DNA of 64,000 nucleotides. Origin: Bryopsis sp. KO-2023 (lineage: Eukaryota; Chlorophyta; Ulvophyceae; Bryopsidales; Bryopsidaceae). Where the stretch lies: the NCBI GenBank assembly GCA_030272585.1, contig BSYQ01000010.1, positions 4,526,001-4,590,000 of the forward strand. Reading direction: 5' to 3'. The notes below the pieces were generated by a model. That model was given only the letters and a program-made list of their open reading frames with translations, did not search any database and was not told the DNA's origin. Both the position numbers and the translations under genes were made by a program. How positions within the stretch are numbered: position 1 is the stretch's first letter; each line of letters starts with the position of its first letter. Below, piece by piece: positions 34,380 through 45,565 of the stretch.

Positions 34380-36217
34380 TCAGAACTGCACCACTCTGTT
34401 CTCCGACCGCGACGACACCGGAGCGACAAACGGTTTCACGGGCGGAACGTTTTCATCGTTTTCATCCGCTTGCACCCTGCGTTCTGCGACCCGGTCGGCG
34501 GCAGTCAATCCTTTTGATCCAGAAAGAACAGGAGCTCCGTTGTTGGCTTCGAACGTTGCATCCTGTCGCAGAAATCCAGGATCCAGTTGCAAAGACTGAG
34601 TGATCCCCTGCGAAGCCTCCACGTTATCGGCTGGTTCTCTTAACCTTGCTGAGTATTGTTCTCTCTCGATGTTCTTTTGCATACTGCGGACGATTTTGCG
34701 CTCTCTTTCCATAGAGCTGATCCGTTTCTGAGCAGTGTCCAGCTCTCGCGTGGCGAAGGCCTTTTCGTTGAGTGCAGTACTGAGCTCCTCCCTGAGGGAG
34801 GTCGCTTCCCTCTCGCCATCAGCGACTGCTTTTTTCAATCCAGTGATTTGCGTCCTCAGTTCAAGAAGCAAATTTTGGAACGTGGCGTTCCTCTCTGCCT
34901 CAGACGCCCCGTTCTGGAGTTCATCGTTTTGGTGCTTGAGTTGGCGGCTCAATTCCTCCAGTTCCTCCATTTTAAGCTGCTTTTGCTCATTTTCCGATCG
35001 CAGATGTGCGTGGACTTCGACGACAGCGTCAAGGCGATCTTGGTAGCCCTTTTGTTCTGCAGTCAGATCCTGGTGGACACAAAAGCCGCTCAGTTATTTC
35101 GACCTGTCGAAATTCGACCACTTGCACAGCACGCACAGTTCGCACCTCAATCGTCTTCGCCAGAGCGGCGTTCCGTTGTTTCTGCCTTCTAATCTCTGTG
35201 TGAAGCGCCAATGGTCCAGCCTCGAGTGCATCACTCTCGTTTCGCCTCTTCAGCAGATGCAGCTGCAGGCAGTTTGGAAATCATTCGGCACAGTTTTGCT
35301 GAAGGAAATCCCATTTTCCAGATCGCTTGAATGTTTAAATCTCTGGCGAGGGAGCTATGTTTTGGTGGATGTCGAAATAGAAATACTTCAAGAACTTGCC
35401 TTGGACATGCTTTGGCGAAGCCTCGACCCCTCGAGCTTGCTGCTTTCCTCAATAGGGACACCATCATTGGTTTGTTTTGGAACCGCCTGTTCATTTTCAA
35501 GGTGGATAGTTCTGCCACGGGAATTCTTCCTCTGGCCTTCGCTCGAATCAGAATCCCTTTCCTCTTTCCCACCTCCGGTATCGTCTCTGGTCGATTTCTC
35601 AGCAGAATTTACCAACAAGCCCTGGATAAAAAATCATATCAGAGGGGAAACGGCAGCCTGAGCAAGTGGATTTAGAGCGGTTAGGGGTAGAGCGAGCAGT
35701 GACACCAAATGATATATGTACCTGCCTTTCAGCCAACACTGTGCTGGTTCTTTCCACAGGGATGAGCGCTGGCGGATTCCATCTTCTGGAATTCGGAGCA
35801 AGTTGTTCATTCTCATTTTCGTCGCCTTCTTGAATGCACTGCACAACAGTAAGCAGATCATTCAATCATCCCTGCCCCATGCCTGTTCGCCACGACGACT
35901 TCCGAGATTTTCCCTCTACGAATATCGTTTGGTCTCTTGTGGGAGTGATGGGATTTCGGTTCGCTTCTGTTTGCTTGAATGCATTGTAGCGGCGAAGCAT
36001 TGCTTTCCGATGTTTCCAAGCAAAGCGACTTTCCCCTGGGCTTCCCTTCTGTTTCTGTTTCCGCGCGGAAAGACGTCATTGGGGGGCATGGTGGTGGGAT
36101 GCCTACATTTTGCTCTTGGTATGGTCTGTACGCAGGGCAAACGTAGTACGTCTTTTCCTTCTCTTCCCCGCCGCGCCGAGCGAACCTTGAGAACCAGTCC
36201 GACACTGATTTGTTCAT
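34380..36217 (-). CDS. coiled-coil protein, unknown function
   Basis: Minus-strand exons: an N-terminal frame from the ATG at 36217 (MNKSVSDWFSRFARRGGEEK; its 5' splice site is not identified), 35838-35722, 35621-35400, 35262-35146 and 35069-34380 (TGA at 34382-34380). Phase fits across the last four. The 35400/35262 intron begins GCAAGT, a GC-AG type intron. The last two exons form a long coiled coil (QKQRNAALAKTIE, DRLDAVVEVHAHLRSENEQK, LRTQITGLKKAVADGERE, LDTAQKRISSMERERKIV), followed by a disordered tail with ENDENVPPVKPFVAP. The upstream part is charged and low complexity. A cytoskeletal, kinetochore or meiotic scaffold would fit, but I recognise no family. Confidence 0.5.
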
Positions 36218-36229
36218 CGGACGTCAACG

Positions 36230-37180
36230 AAACGGAGTTCGACGCGTGTGCACCTCTTCGATGCGTGATGAAACGAAATACCCGCTTGAGAAGAAGCCGG
36301 CAGTGATATGTTCAGGGCGCTCGGAGGAAAGAAACGTTGAGAGCTGAACCAAGGCTTGTGTTGAAGTAACTGGGGCTACGAACCTTAATGAGCAGAGAAT
36401 TTCGCAAAATTTGATAGGTTTTTTTGGGCCGATTTGATTTGCTTTGATCCACGTCGGATGTTTTCATTCTAGAATTTGTGTGAGGTAAATGGGTGCTCAG
36501 GGGACTGGTGCCATGGTGGGCCTTCCAAAGACATACCAATCCACCCACTCCGAGAACACCACTCCAGAGAAGCGCAGTGTGCCGGTTTTCAGTCGACTGC
36601 GAGTTTATTTGCCTTCGTTCGGGGTGCTGCGCTCGGGTTCTCTGCGCAAGGAAATTAAGGTTTTCTCTTTGATGGTGTAAAGCTGTTGGATTCTCCGCAA
36701 GAATGAACGTAAGGATAAAGAAAATGCGAAGCCGTTTTAACCGCGTGTTCGTTTCGTTTCTCTTGTTGTTGTCGCGGCTTCGTTGGCGGTTGGCGGTCGT
36801 AGAAAGTCCTGCTGTCGTCTAGGACGGGCGAGGAAAAACGAATTCGTTTTTTTCCGTTATGAGGGTGGAGGGTGGGGAGTTTTGATTCGGTTCGGAGTGT
36901 GCGGGGCTCTTTCTCCATCGCAGAAAGCTCGAGAAAGCAAACCTGCCAGAAAAAGCGAGTTGCCGGTCTCGAACGCACGTGGCACAGTAAAAACGTACGT
37001 TTATGCAAATAAAAACACGTACGTCTTTTTGAGTATCTGGCAGTCGCGACGCTTTGTCGGTTCGCAAAGAGTCGATAGAAAGCTCCTTTCCTTGGTTTTG
37101 TTGAACAGAAAACTCCGTTGGGGCCCTTGGCAGCAGGCAAAAAGATCCTGAAAAAACGCCGTGAAGAACGGGATAGGAAG
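36230..37180. other. divergent intergenic region
   Basis: Between the coiled-coil gene (-) and the augmin-like gene (+), so probably both promoters and 5' UTRs. ORFs on both strands in 36.4-37.1 kb look unconstrained. Confidence 0.4.
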
Positions 37181-39553
37181 ATGAACGTGACAAGGGCGCC
37201 TGAGGACCCCTCGATCGCCTTCTCGCCGCGTCACTTCAGCAGGCCACAAGGGAAAGCCTTCTCAACGCGAGAATCGACCGCGGAGAAACGGAAGGTTCTC
37301 CAAGACGCCGAAAGGCAATGGCTTTCTCAACGCGATGGGGCCAGGTGGGCGTGTTTTCGAACCAGTTTCTGTAGTTTGACTGTATTTCGATGAGCGTGGG
37401 TGACGAGCGAGTGACGACTCGATAGCTCAAAGACGTCGCGATAAGACGTCTTTGTGACGACTTTGATAGCTGGTTTCTTGCGAGCAGGACTCGTTGAATT
37501 AGTCCACTCATGAGCAGTGCTCTAGTTAGAAGGGCCAGGTTATCAAGTCGAAGTGACATGGACTCCACTCAACCCTCTATTGTGTTGTATTGTTCCAGAT
37601 TCAAGGTCAAGAACCAAGAGAGCAAGGACTTTGCATTCAAGACTCCAGCCAGACGGCTGAACTTGGCGGCATTTCCTTCAACTGCTCAGCCATCGGGCTC
37701 TCAAACACCCCGAGTGACTTCGTCCAGAGTCACACCAAGGAGCAGGCCGGCTTCAGCCAGGGACGCCGCCAGCTCCGCAAGAGCAACCGAATTGAGACAG
37801 AAGCTGGCTGGCCCCTCTGGTGAGAATATCCTCAATCAGCAATCTGGCGTTCATATTCTGTTATTGTTGGTCTGGTCACTCACTGCAGTTTGACATCAGC
37901 TCTGTTTGACTGTAAATAGCATGAATACTTTTTTAAAACCAGGTACATCGCATGGACCAAGATCAGGGAGCTTGAGTGAAAGATTGGGATGCTCGATCCG
38001 GCCATCCCCTGCCCTTCCGGCTGGTGTTTTTGCCACACCGTACGCACCGCGGAAGTTGTCTGAAGCAGACAAGGCGAAAGCTGCAGCAGAGACCCACCTG
38101 TGGTACTTGAAGAGATCGATGAGGTCCATGAGATACTTCGAGTTACAGTGGGAGTTCGTGTGCGCAGAAATGGAAGCTTCAATTGCGAATCATAAGGAGA
38201 AGGTATGGCAGTTTCAGTGATCGACAACATAGGCCCGGTCTATCTGAAACTATGATGTGGGCTGCAACAAATAACTGTTACTTCTTCATGAAACAGATCG
38301 CTGGCCATGTCAATGTATATCGACTTTTCTCTGGGGGCTCCTATCTTTCTTTCCATAAGGTTGACCCTGAAACTTCGATTCTAAACGGTTCAGGCACCTC
38401 TTGTCCAATCAATGTTTAGTCATGCATATTGGCTTTAACTCTTTGTGTTTGAGGTATGTTTTCTTCTCCTGTGAAAATGGATTGAGGGTTTTGTACATGT
38501 ACATGAAATAGGCACAGATCCAGCTTGCAGAGGGCGTCATGGCCACCTGCAGATTGCAAATGGAATTACACAAGCTGAAGGAAATTGAGGCAGCTTGCGA
38601 AGCCCAAGCACGATCTGCAAGAGCCGGCCAGGAAGTGGGTGCAGTGATGCAAGACTTGCATGAAAACAGGGTACGTCGACACAGCTCGCAGCACAAAGGT
38701 GGTTTTTTTTCTGACATCACTGCTGAAATTGTGGGGGGGGTTCGCAGTCAAGATTACAGATGCCCTTGTCAAAAATTTTGGTGCCTGGGGCTCACCAGAC
38801 ACCAAAAAACAAGAATGCCTCCATGTTTTGCTTCACTTGATTTCCAAAATGGTTCTGGACTTTAAGTACCCTGTCCAATGTGCTAGCAGGTGGCCTTGGT
38901 CTAAAATGTGTTTCATCGATCATAAAGCCCTCACCTTCCACTGGGAAAAGTGGGCACAGGATGCCTGGCTTATTCAGCTGTCCTTTGTTTTTGCTTAGAC
39001 GGCATTCGTTCAACGGATAAACCGCCTGAAGAGGTCATTGATGGGGGCTCTCGAAGAAGTACCATTGGAGGATGGAATAACGATCGGACATCGCCAAAGC
39101 CCAGAAAGCATCAAGAAACTTGTGAAATACATGCAACGTGCCTTGGATATCCTAACTGCGATGGATGCTATAATTTCCAAGGATGGATTTGCACCCAAAT
39201 CTCCAACCAAGGCCGCCCATGGTCCACCAATGCAAGCTTTTGGTAGCCCCATCATCACTGCGCAGAATGCTGCGAAATCACGAGTGGAGTCCAGCTTGCA
39301 GGAGGTGGCTGAAGCGCCCATGAGGCCTGGGGTGCAAAGGGCGGTTGAAGCTGGGGTGGATGCGAAGCAAACTATGAAGCTGGTTCGAACACAGCGGCGG
39401 TGTGTGAAAAACATTCATTCCATTGTGGGGGAGAATATCAAGAAACAGCAGACGCTGACCTCGCTGAGAATGCAAACTGCTCAGATGTCGGAGCTTGTAG
39501 AAGCCAGGGCAAAGAGGGAGGTGCTCAATTTTTCAAACAAAAAAGAACCTTAG
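37181..39553 (+). CDS. AUG8: augmin subunit 8 / QWRF-family-like protein
   Basis: Five exons with consistent phase: 37181-37344, 37599-37819, 37943-38202, 38512-38670 and 38999-39553 (TAG), about 453 aa. The start is the ATG at 37181. The N-terminal third is basic and disordered (SRVTPRSRPASARD), as in microtubule-binding QWRF proteins. Exon 3 carries MRYFELQWEFVCAEMEAS, matching the family signature LMQWRFVNARAEA with QWEF in place of QWRF. Exons 4-5 are helical (LQMELHKLKEIEAACEAQ; LVKYMQRALDILTAMDAI; LTSLRMQTAQMSELVEA). AUG8-type proteins anchor the augmin complex and gamma-tubulin to microtubules for branching nucleation. Assignment is from motif recognition. Confidence 0.6.
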
Positions 39554-40165
39554 ATTTTCAATGGGTATGGGAGCAAAAAAGTTAACCGCTTTTATGGATG
39601 AGCGAGAAGAGAAAAAGGATGTCTAAGGGTATCGGGTTTGGGCTGGGTTTGATTCGGTGTGGTAGAATGAGGGACCAAGTGTATATTGGAACTGGATTGC
39701 TGCTTAGACGAGAAAAGGAGGGAGAAATGGTGGGCTTGGGAGGGGGGGGGGGGGGGATATATATAGATTAGGTAAATGCCGTCCGCATGTTTCCTTATGA
39801 GTTGATAAGCATTCTCTGTTTCTGGGAAGCAGGGAAAATGTGTGGGATGGAGGCGAGCGATTTTAAGAGATGTTTCTCTTGTCAACTAGGGAATTCATGT
39901 TTTGTTGAAGCAGTGGGGCCCTGCCTTTTTTGAATGAGGTTCAATTTCTACCAATCACTTGCATCGTTCAGCACACCACGATGCTTGTAGGGACTGTTTT
40001 CTGAATGCCTGAATCCCAATGCCAGTGCATCTTCTTCGCAGTGGGTCTACTACCTCAGAAAGAAACCCTACAATCTGATCGCCGTGTTGCCTGTGGCTCC
40101 CCTTCTCATGAAGTCAGGATTTCTTGACTCCCCATCAGGGCATCATTTCCTGCACTCCTGCTAAG
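39554..40165. other. no gene seen; G-run
   Basis: 3' flank of the augmin-like gene and 5' flank of the nuclease gene. An uninterrupted G tract of about 16 lies at 39741-39756, followed by TATATA. Confidence 0.5.
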
Positions 40166-41014
40166 ATGATCGCTTTGGGGGCAGTTTGCAGGCCACGGAT
40201 TCACTTATCACGCCGCGACTCATCCTTGAAAGCGAGTGTCCATACAAATGAAAGCGCAAGCAGGGACTCGAGCCGCCGAATCGACCTCATCCGCTCTAAA
40301 CTATGTCTCCCTCTTGGTTTGGCAGTTGCATGTACTCTGGTGGGTGCCCAACACGCGGATTGCGCGGAAGTGATCATACAAGGCACACCCAAGGTGGTGG
40401 ATGGGGACACTCTCCAAATCAACGACGATAGGATCAGACTGTTTGGGGTGGATGCCCCTGAATTGCGTCAAGAATGCTCCAGGGGGGGGAAGCCTTATGC
40501 ATGTGGAGAGATCTCCAGGGATGCCTTGAGAAACAAAATCGGGAATTCGAAGGTGAAATGTGTGGAGAAGAACAAGGACATCTATGGCAGGAGCGTTTCG
40601 ATCTGCTTCATAGATGGCACCAACTTCGATTTGAACAAGTGGATGGTGGATAATGGGCAGGCGGTTGCCTACAGGAAATACTCCAAATCGTATGATCAAG
40701 ACGAGGTGGATGCGCAAAAAGGAAAGAAAGGAATCTGGTCTGGAGAATTTGAGGAGCCCGAAACATGGAGAAGGGAAAATGGGCGAGGGAAAGCAAGTCA
40801 ATCCGTTAGGAGCATACCTGCTGAGGAGAACAAAGTTGTGTGTGCATCTGGGGCTCCTATAAAGGGCAACATCAGCTCGAGTGGAGAGAAAATTTACCAC
40901 ATACCAGGCGGACGATACTACGAACAAGTTAAGATCGATTCTTCGTCGGGGGAGCGCTTCTTTTGTTCTGAAAATGATGCTGTCAAGGCAGGATGGAGGA
41001 AATCCAAGTCTTGA
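40166..41014 (+). CDS. plastid-targeted staphylococcal-nuclease-like protein
   Basis: 282 codons from the ATG at 40166. The first about 65 residues are Ser/Arg-rich, then SRRIDLIRS precedes a hydrophobic stretch (LCLPLGLAVACTLVG) and AQHADCAEV, the layout of a bipartite thylakoid-lumen presequence with a twin-Arg-like pair. The SNase fold follows: VVDGDTLQI, then RIRLFGVDAPELRQ and DIYGRSVSICF, retaining the Arg/Glu/Arg catalytic set. The C-terminal module IKGNISSSGEKIYHIPGGRY ... RFFCSENDAVKAGWRKS is common in bacterial and algal SNase proteins. A Ca2+-dependent secreted-type nuclease delivered to a plastid compartment is likely. No intron needed. Confidence 0.8.
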   Translation: MIALGAVCRPRIHLSRRDSSLKASVHTNESASRDSSRRIDLIRSKLCLPLGLAVACTLVGAQHADCAEVIIQGTPKVVDGDTLQINDDRIRLFGVDAPELRQECSRGGKPYACGEISRDALRNKIGNSKVKCVEKNKDIYGRSVSICFIDGTNFDLNKWMVDNGQAVAYRKYSKSYDQDEVDAQKGKKGIWSGEFEEPETWRRENGRGKASQSVRSIPAEENKVVCASGAPIKGNISSSGEKIYHIPGGRYYEQVKIDSSSGERFFCSENDAVKAGWRKSKS

Positions 41015-42094
41015 AGTGCGCAAGTGGGTTTTAATTGGATTTCTTGGGAAATTCTTATTTGATTCTGTTTAAGTTTTGGGAAGGAGCGGACATGCATGGA
41101 AAGCAGGAACAGAGATGCCTGAGTAGAGCTGCTTGGGTGTGGAGAGTACTGCTTCTTGTAATTTTGTTTGTTGATCATGTATCAAATTGAGGTTGAAGAT
41201 CTCACGTAACAAACCAAAAAACTGTGCAGCTGAGTTGCAAGGAACCACTGGTCTGACTTCAGTGGAGTGAGTTGCCAGTGAACACTACAATATTAAGCAC
41301 GCTTCAATCCTCCTGTCGGCTCAACTCTACTCCTGGATGGACCATGAGTGGCACGTTGGAATGTCAGGAGTATTCTGCAGCTTTTTCCTGGAAGTTCAAG
41401 GAGACAGCTGACTTTTTACTTGTATACGGCAATCTTAATTGTGGAATCTTTCATAATTAATTGTCTCAAAAGCGTGCAAAGGAACTGTGCAAAGGACTTG
41501 GGACAAGAAATTCGCACAGGGTGACCATAACATCATGCAATCAAAGCTGGGCTGCAATTGCTGCAATTGCTGCAATTGATGGTTGCAAAGGAAGCTTTCT
41601 TCCACCTTGTAGTAAAAACTGGTGATTTGGAGCATTTTTTTGGGAGGGGCGGTTTCTGAGCAGGTGACATTGTTCAGAAACCATAGGAGGAAAGAAAGGT
41701 TGCACGAAAAGGAATTTTTCTTATTCATCCATGCAAAATGTTCCAGTCAACAGGATCAGGTAGCAGAAAGCATTCCATGGCGAAAGCATAAATTTTCATG
41801 AAAATGTGGTGGTTTTTTCATTCGTCCCTACAAAATTATCAAAAGAAAAAAAAAAACCATTGGAAAAAACCATCCCCCCCCCCTTCCCTCCTCTAGACAT
41901 ATCATTCTCAATGAACTGAAAAACAAACCTTGAAATCATCATCATTTCAAATAAGATACGCCTGAATCCCCCACAAATCCGACGAGCCCTGTCACTCTCT
42001 GCCCCCCAAAATATGTATATTCTATCACTCCTGCATTTTTTTTTAATTTTTCTTCACAATATATTAAAAAAATACCCAATCTCCTTCTAGCTAG
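41015..42094. other. no gene seen; short repeats
   Basis: AT-rich, no credible exon. A perfect CTGCAATTG x3 repeat lies at about 41552-41578 and a C run near 41873-41884. It lies between the 3' ends of two convergent genes. Confidence 0.5.
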
Positions 42095-42190
42095 TTTGCT
42101 GGTCGGCTTGCTAGTCGGCTTGCTGGTCTGCTTGCTGGTCGACTTGCTGGTCGACTTGCTGGTCGGCTTGCTGGTCGGCTTGCTGGTCGT
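42095..42190 (-). repeat. 12-bp coding minisatellite
   Basis: Eight 12-bp units (consensus on plus strand CTTGCTGGTCGG) with few changes. On the minus strand it encodes repeated Asp-Gln-Gln-Ala/Val at the C terminus of the glycosyltransferase-like gene. In the second unit from the left a single change makes CAG into TAG, which ends the protein. Confidence 0.85.
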
Positions 42191-44037
42191 AACCCCCTTT
42201 CATCATTTTATAGAAAGGGACGATATCATGTTCGAAAGTGTCCAGCATCCACGTTACATTTGTGTGGAAGGAAATTCCGATGGCATTGTGTGTCGACAGA
42301 GCGATTTTCTTGGAAATGCCAAACCAAGGATTCTTGGTTTCGTGCTGGTGGAATTGAGAAAAGAGTGACGTGTGTTTGTAGCCACCGATGTCTGTCAATT
42401 TGATATCTAAATCGTACAGGCATGCTGATATGGCCCAATCGCTGTGATAATAACACCACTCTCCACCTGGGTGCATCAAAAAGAAAAAAACTAAGTCAAT
42501 CATCACCCTGGCTAAGGATTTTCAAGACAGTTGTTAGTCGAATTTACCACTTCTCTATTTGTACCGATGGACATAGGTGCACCAATGTTCATGCCAAAAT
42601 TTCTTTGACTAATCCAACAGCTTCGAAAGCACCTCTCCCGATTTCGAACAAATTGTGTTTTATTTTCAATTTCGTTTTTGTTTTTAATTTAATTTACATC
42701 TCTAAGTGTGTCATATCCAGCATCCCAAACCTTGGACTTTCTCGTAGCAGCTGTCTATTTGTGTCGTGGTGGTGGGTTTCGCCCATGTGCCATTCAGCCA
42801 TTTAAAAACTGGATTGGGAACCACCGGAGGTCCCAGCAATCTTCTCAACGCTGCTCGGCTGATCAAATGTCCAGGACCTCCACCTAATTCACCAACACCC
42901 AAAACAACACTTCTCATTCCATCGTTTTTGGAGGCGGGGAAAGGTTTGTAAGATCCCCCCATGTCTGTCGATCGCTATCAATCAGTGTCAAAACCAACCG
43001 AAACATCATTTGCTGAGAATATTTGACATTCATGTTGCGTTGCGCACCCCCAAATGCTCCCCAGTCATCGCCAAGATACCACTCCTCCTCAGAGTCCAGC
43101 GAATTGATCAACAAAATCTCAGTGATGGGATTGATCCATGTGTCGTCATCGATCATGTGCAACCATTTCGGCAGATTTTCCAGCCCAATCTCATGCAAAG
43201 TTTTCTACAAAAAGACAACATTCATGTCACATCATCAAGGACACAGATGATCTCTGTTGAATTGATGCATATTTGCGTCAGTCTCAAGCACACAAAGAGT
43301 GGATAGGTGACTAACCCCCCTTTTCTTCCCTCAATGCAAGGAACCCCCCCCCCCCCCTTGATGTCTGTTCTGGAAGGTGTTCTGGTTAATGTAGGGATTT
43401 AAGTTCGAATGGGGCAAGATCGCTGAGGTTCATTGGGGGGCGTCAAAAATCCTCCTTGATGCAGTGCGACATATAGTTGACGACTTTCGACATCTACCTG
43501 CAGAGCACGTGTGTTTTTCTTGTTCGCGCACCACCAGCCATACCCTTTGTCCCAAAACACGTCGCAGCCTCTTCGAAACTTCGGACAATGGCAGTTGACG
43601 TCGAAGTGGGGCTCGTCGCACAAAATGCAGTGCTCCCAGTCAGTCTCGGTGACGACCCTCAGATCCAGTATCTTCCCAAAAGTATTTCTCTGCGCTATGG
43701 TTCGGTGATACGTGTTGTTGCTCGTCATCGACACGAGGACGAGCTCCGACGCAGGGATTTTCGGCAGAAAAGCGTCGTATTTCTTAAAATCCCAGACTCG
43801 ACTCGGGATTTTTGTGGACATCTCTGGAGCATCGTACACGGTTGGGGACAGGATGGTGGCGTTCACCACGCATTGTTCTTGGCTGCTTCTGGCCAGCACT
43901 CTGAAGAACTTGGGCTGAGATGCTGCAGCGCCCGAGTTGCGTCCAGAAGGGAAGAAAACCAATATGAATAGCACCAGACAGATCGCGCATAGCCCCAGCA
44001 CGCGGGGACTGAATCGCTGTCGTGTTCGTGTGCGCAT
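42111..44037 (-). CDS. Fringe-like type II membrane glycosyltransferase
   Basis: Minus-strand exons: 44037-43498 (ATG at 44037, ends at CTGCAG|GTAGAT), 43204 to about 43030, a third piece about 42965-42830, and 42466-42111 (TAG). The N terminus has a basic patch then one membrane anchor (VLGLCAICLVLFILVFF), as in Golgi type II enzymes. LPKWLHMIDDDTWINP carries the DDD metal/nucleotide-sugar motif of Fringe-type GT31 enzymes. GELGGGPGHLISRAALRRLL matches the conserved GGxGxxxSRxxL segment, and YYHSDWAISACLYDLDIKLT the later acidic motif. Cys-rich stretches suggest lumenal disulfides. The donor and acceptor sugars cannot be read. The joints of the third piece are uncertain. Confidence 0.7.
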
Positions 44038-45083
44038 GGTCGACGACCTACAGCCTCGCAGCCCCTTGCAATGTGCAATGCCAGAGTTTGAAGTCCCACA
44101 GATTCCTGGCTGCCAAATGCAGTCATTCCTGTCTGTCATACTGTTCTTTAACTGGAACAATCAAAAGATCCAGCCCAGCTTTGCTTCATGTCCAAGTCTA
44201 CCAATTTCGACCACAGTTTTGCCAGCAGCTTCAGTTCTCCCCAGCTTTTGAGCTCACAAACACTTCGTTCGCCAAAATATTACGTAAGACAAACAACAGC
44301 CATCCGCTTTCACACACTTTAGGTCCCTCTTTCCTGGCCGTCTGACTCATATCCATTTAGCCCATTGTCTCGCATTATCACAGTTCCACACTAGGATAGC
44401 AAAAGCTGATTTTTTGGTTGGTTTGAATGGACTGGGTACTGGGCCAGCAGGATTGAAACCCAGTCTGAGCCAGACCAAAGTCCAGCCCCTCAGAAGCTTT
44501 ATAGTGTACTTCCAGTTTCTGCCTGGTGGCAAAGTCCCACAGAAACTCCAATGGCTGTCAACACCACAAATTCGTCCAAAAATGCAATGAAATGCCAAGC
44601 AAAAAATATTTGCTTTCATGTAGTTCAAACTTCACACCTACCATAAAAAAAGAGGCAATTGTTCGATTCTAACCTCCAAGGCTTGTAACGTGATTTGTCA
44701 CCATGGATTACTCGGCAAACTGATGGCAAAAGGAGTTCCGATGGAATTGGTCTGGTGGGTTGCAATCTTTGTGGCTGAAAGGAAGATGGTTGTCAATTTT
44801 GAGAAAGGGCCAAACTACTTGCCTGGATTTGTGGGCTGTAGCAATGTCAGTATTAAAACTATTGCTGTAAGATTTAAGTTGAATCTTCTGGTCTTTGGCC
44901 TTGAAGATCTGCCAAAGACCAGAGCTCATGGTGTACCGACCACCACTCAAACAATGCATTTCCAACGATTAAAAATTCAGGGCACACCAAGCTTTGTGCC
45001 CTTCGATGCTGGCAATTTTTCTTTTGCTTATTTTACGAGTGGCCATTTTTCTAATCCCACATGAGACCGGGCGCTTTCCCAAC
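44038..45083. other. no gene seen
   Basis: Upstream of the glycosyltransferase and left of element 2. A 124-codon plus frame at 44690-45064 has no recognisable features and is treated as chance. Confidence 0.4.
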
Positions 45084-45520
45084 TGTTGTGAAAAGGATAA
45101 ATGGACTGAGATGGAGGAGGGGAATGAACGTTATTAAGGGGCAGTGGGGAATAGTACGAACAATTTGGGACATGGGATATATCTCGCGACAGTGAGCTCG
45201 AAACGGCACGGCGGTTATGACTGTAAGCCGTGCCGTTTCAGCTGCAGTTTCAGTTGGCGTTTTTGGCGGGGACGACGAAAGGTCGCGCGCCAGAAACTCC
45301 TGGTGCTTAAAAAGACAGAACACAACCCATGTAAACGAACACATTTACAGCGAGTCGCTAGTGAACAAAGCTTGTACTCGAGAGGTGTTCCAACCGTTAA
45401 GAGTGAAACGGCGTCGAGTGGACGTTCGTAACGGAAAAACAATCACACAGAGTGTCGACTGACGAGAGACGTCAGTGAAGTGCGAGATAAGATGAGCGGA
45501 GTTAAGAGAGTAACACAACA
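45084..45520 (+). repeat. element 2 5' LTR (inferred)
   Basis: 437 bp from TGTTGTG to CACAACA, a perfect 7-bp terminal inverted repeat, directly followed by the PBS. There is no second copy to confirm the left end. It contains a strong hairpin at 45200-45239. Confidence 0.6.
45200..45239 (+). promoter_or_regulatory. 13-bp inverted repeat in element 2 LTR
   Basis: Left arm 45200-45212 (GAAACGGCACGGC) and right arm 45227-45239 pair perfectly around a 14-base loop. It is an RNA hairpin or palindromic protein site within the LTR. Confidence 0.8.
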
Positions 45521-45532
45521 TGGTTTCGGAGC
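45521..45532 (+). promoter_or_regulatory. element 2 primer-binding site
   Basis: TGGTTTCGGAGC, identical to that of element 1 and also preceded by CAACA. Here the junction ATG at 45520 opens only seven codons before TAG at 45541. Confidence 0.85.
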
Positions 45533-45565
45533 CGGAAAGATAGGGAGAGTGGTAGGCCTTCTGTT

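Noticed and set aside
42090-42190. Tandem repeats as a CRISPR array
   Set aside because: 12-bp head-to-tail units without spacers, in a eukaryotic coding exon.
44690-45064. 124-codon plus ORF left of element 2
   Set aside because: No domain, no splice support, composition like surrounding DNA.
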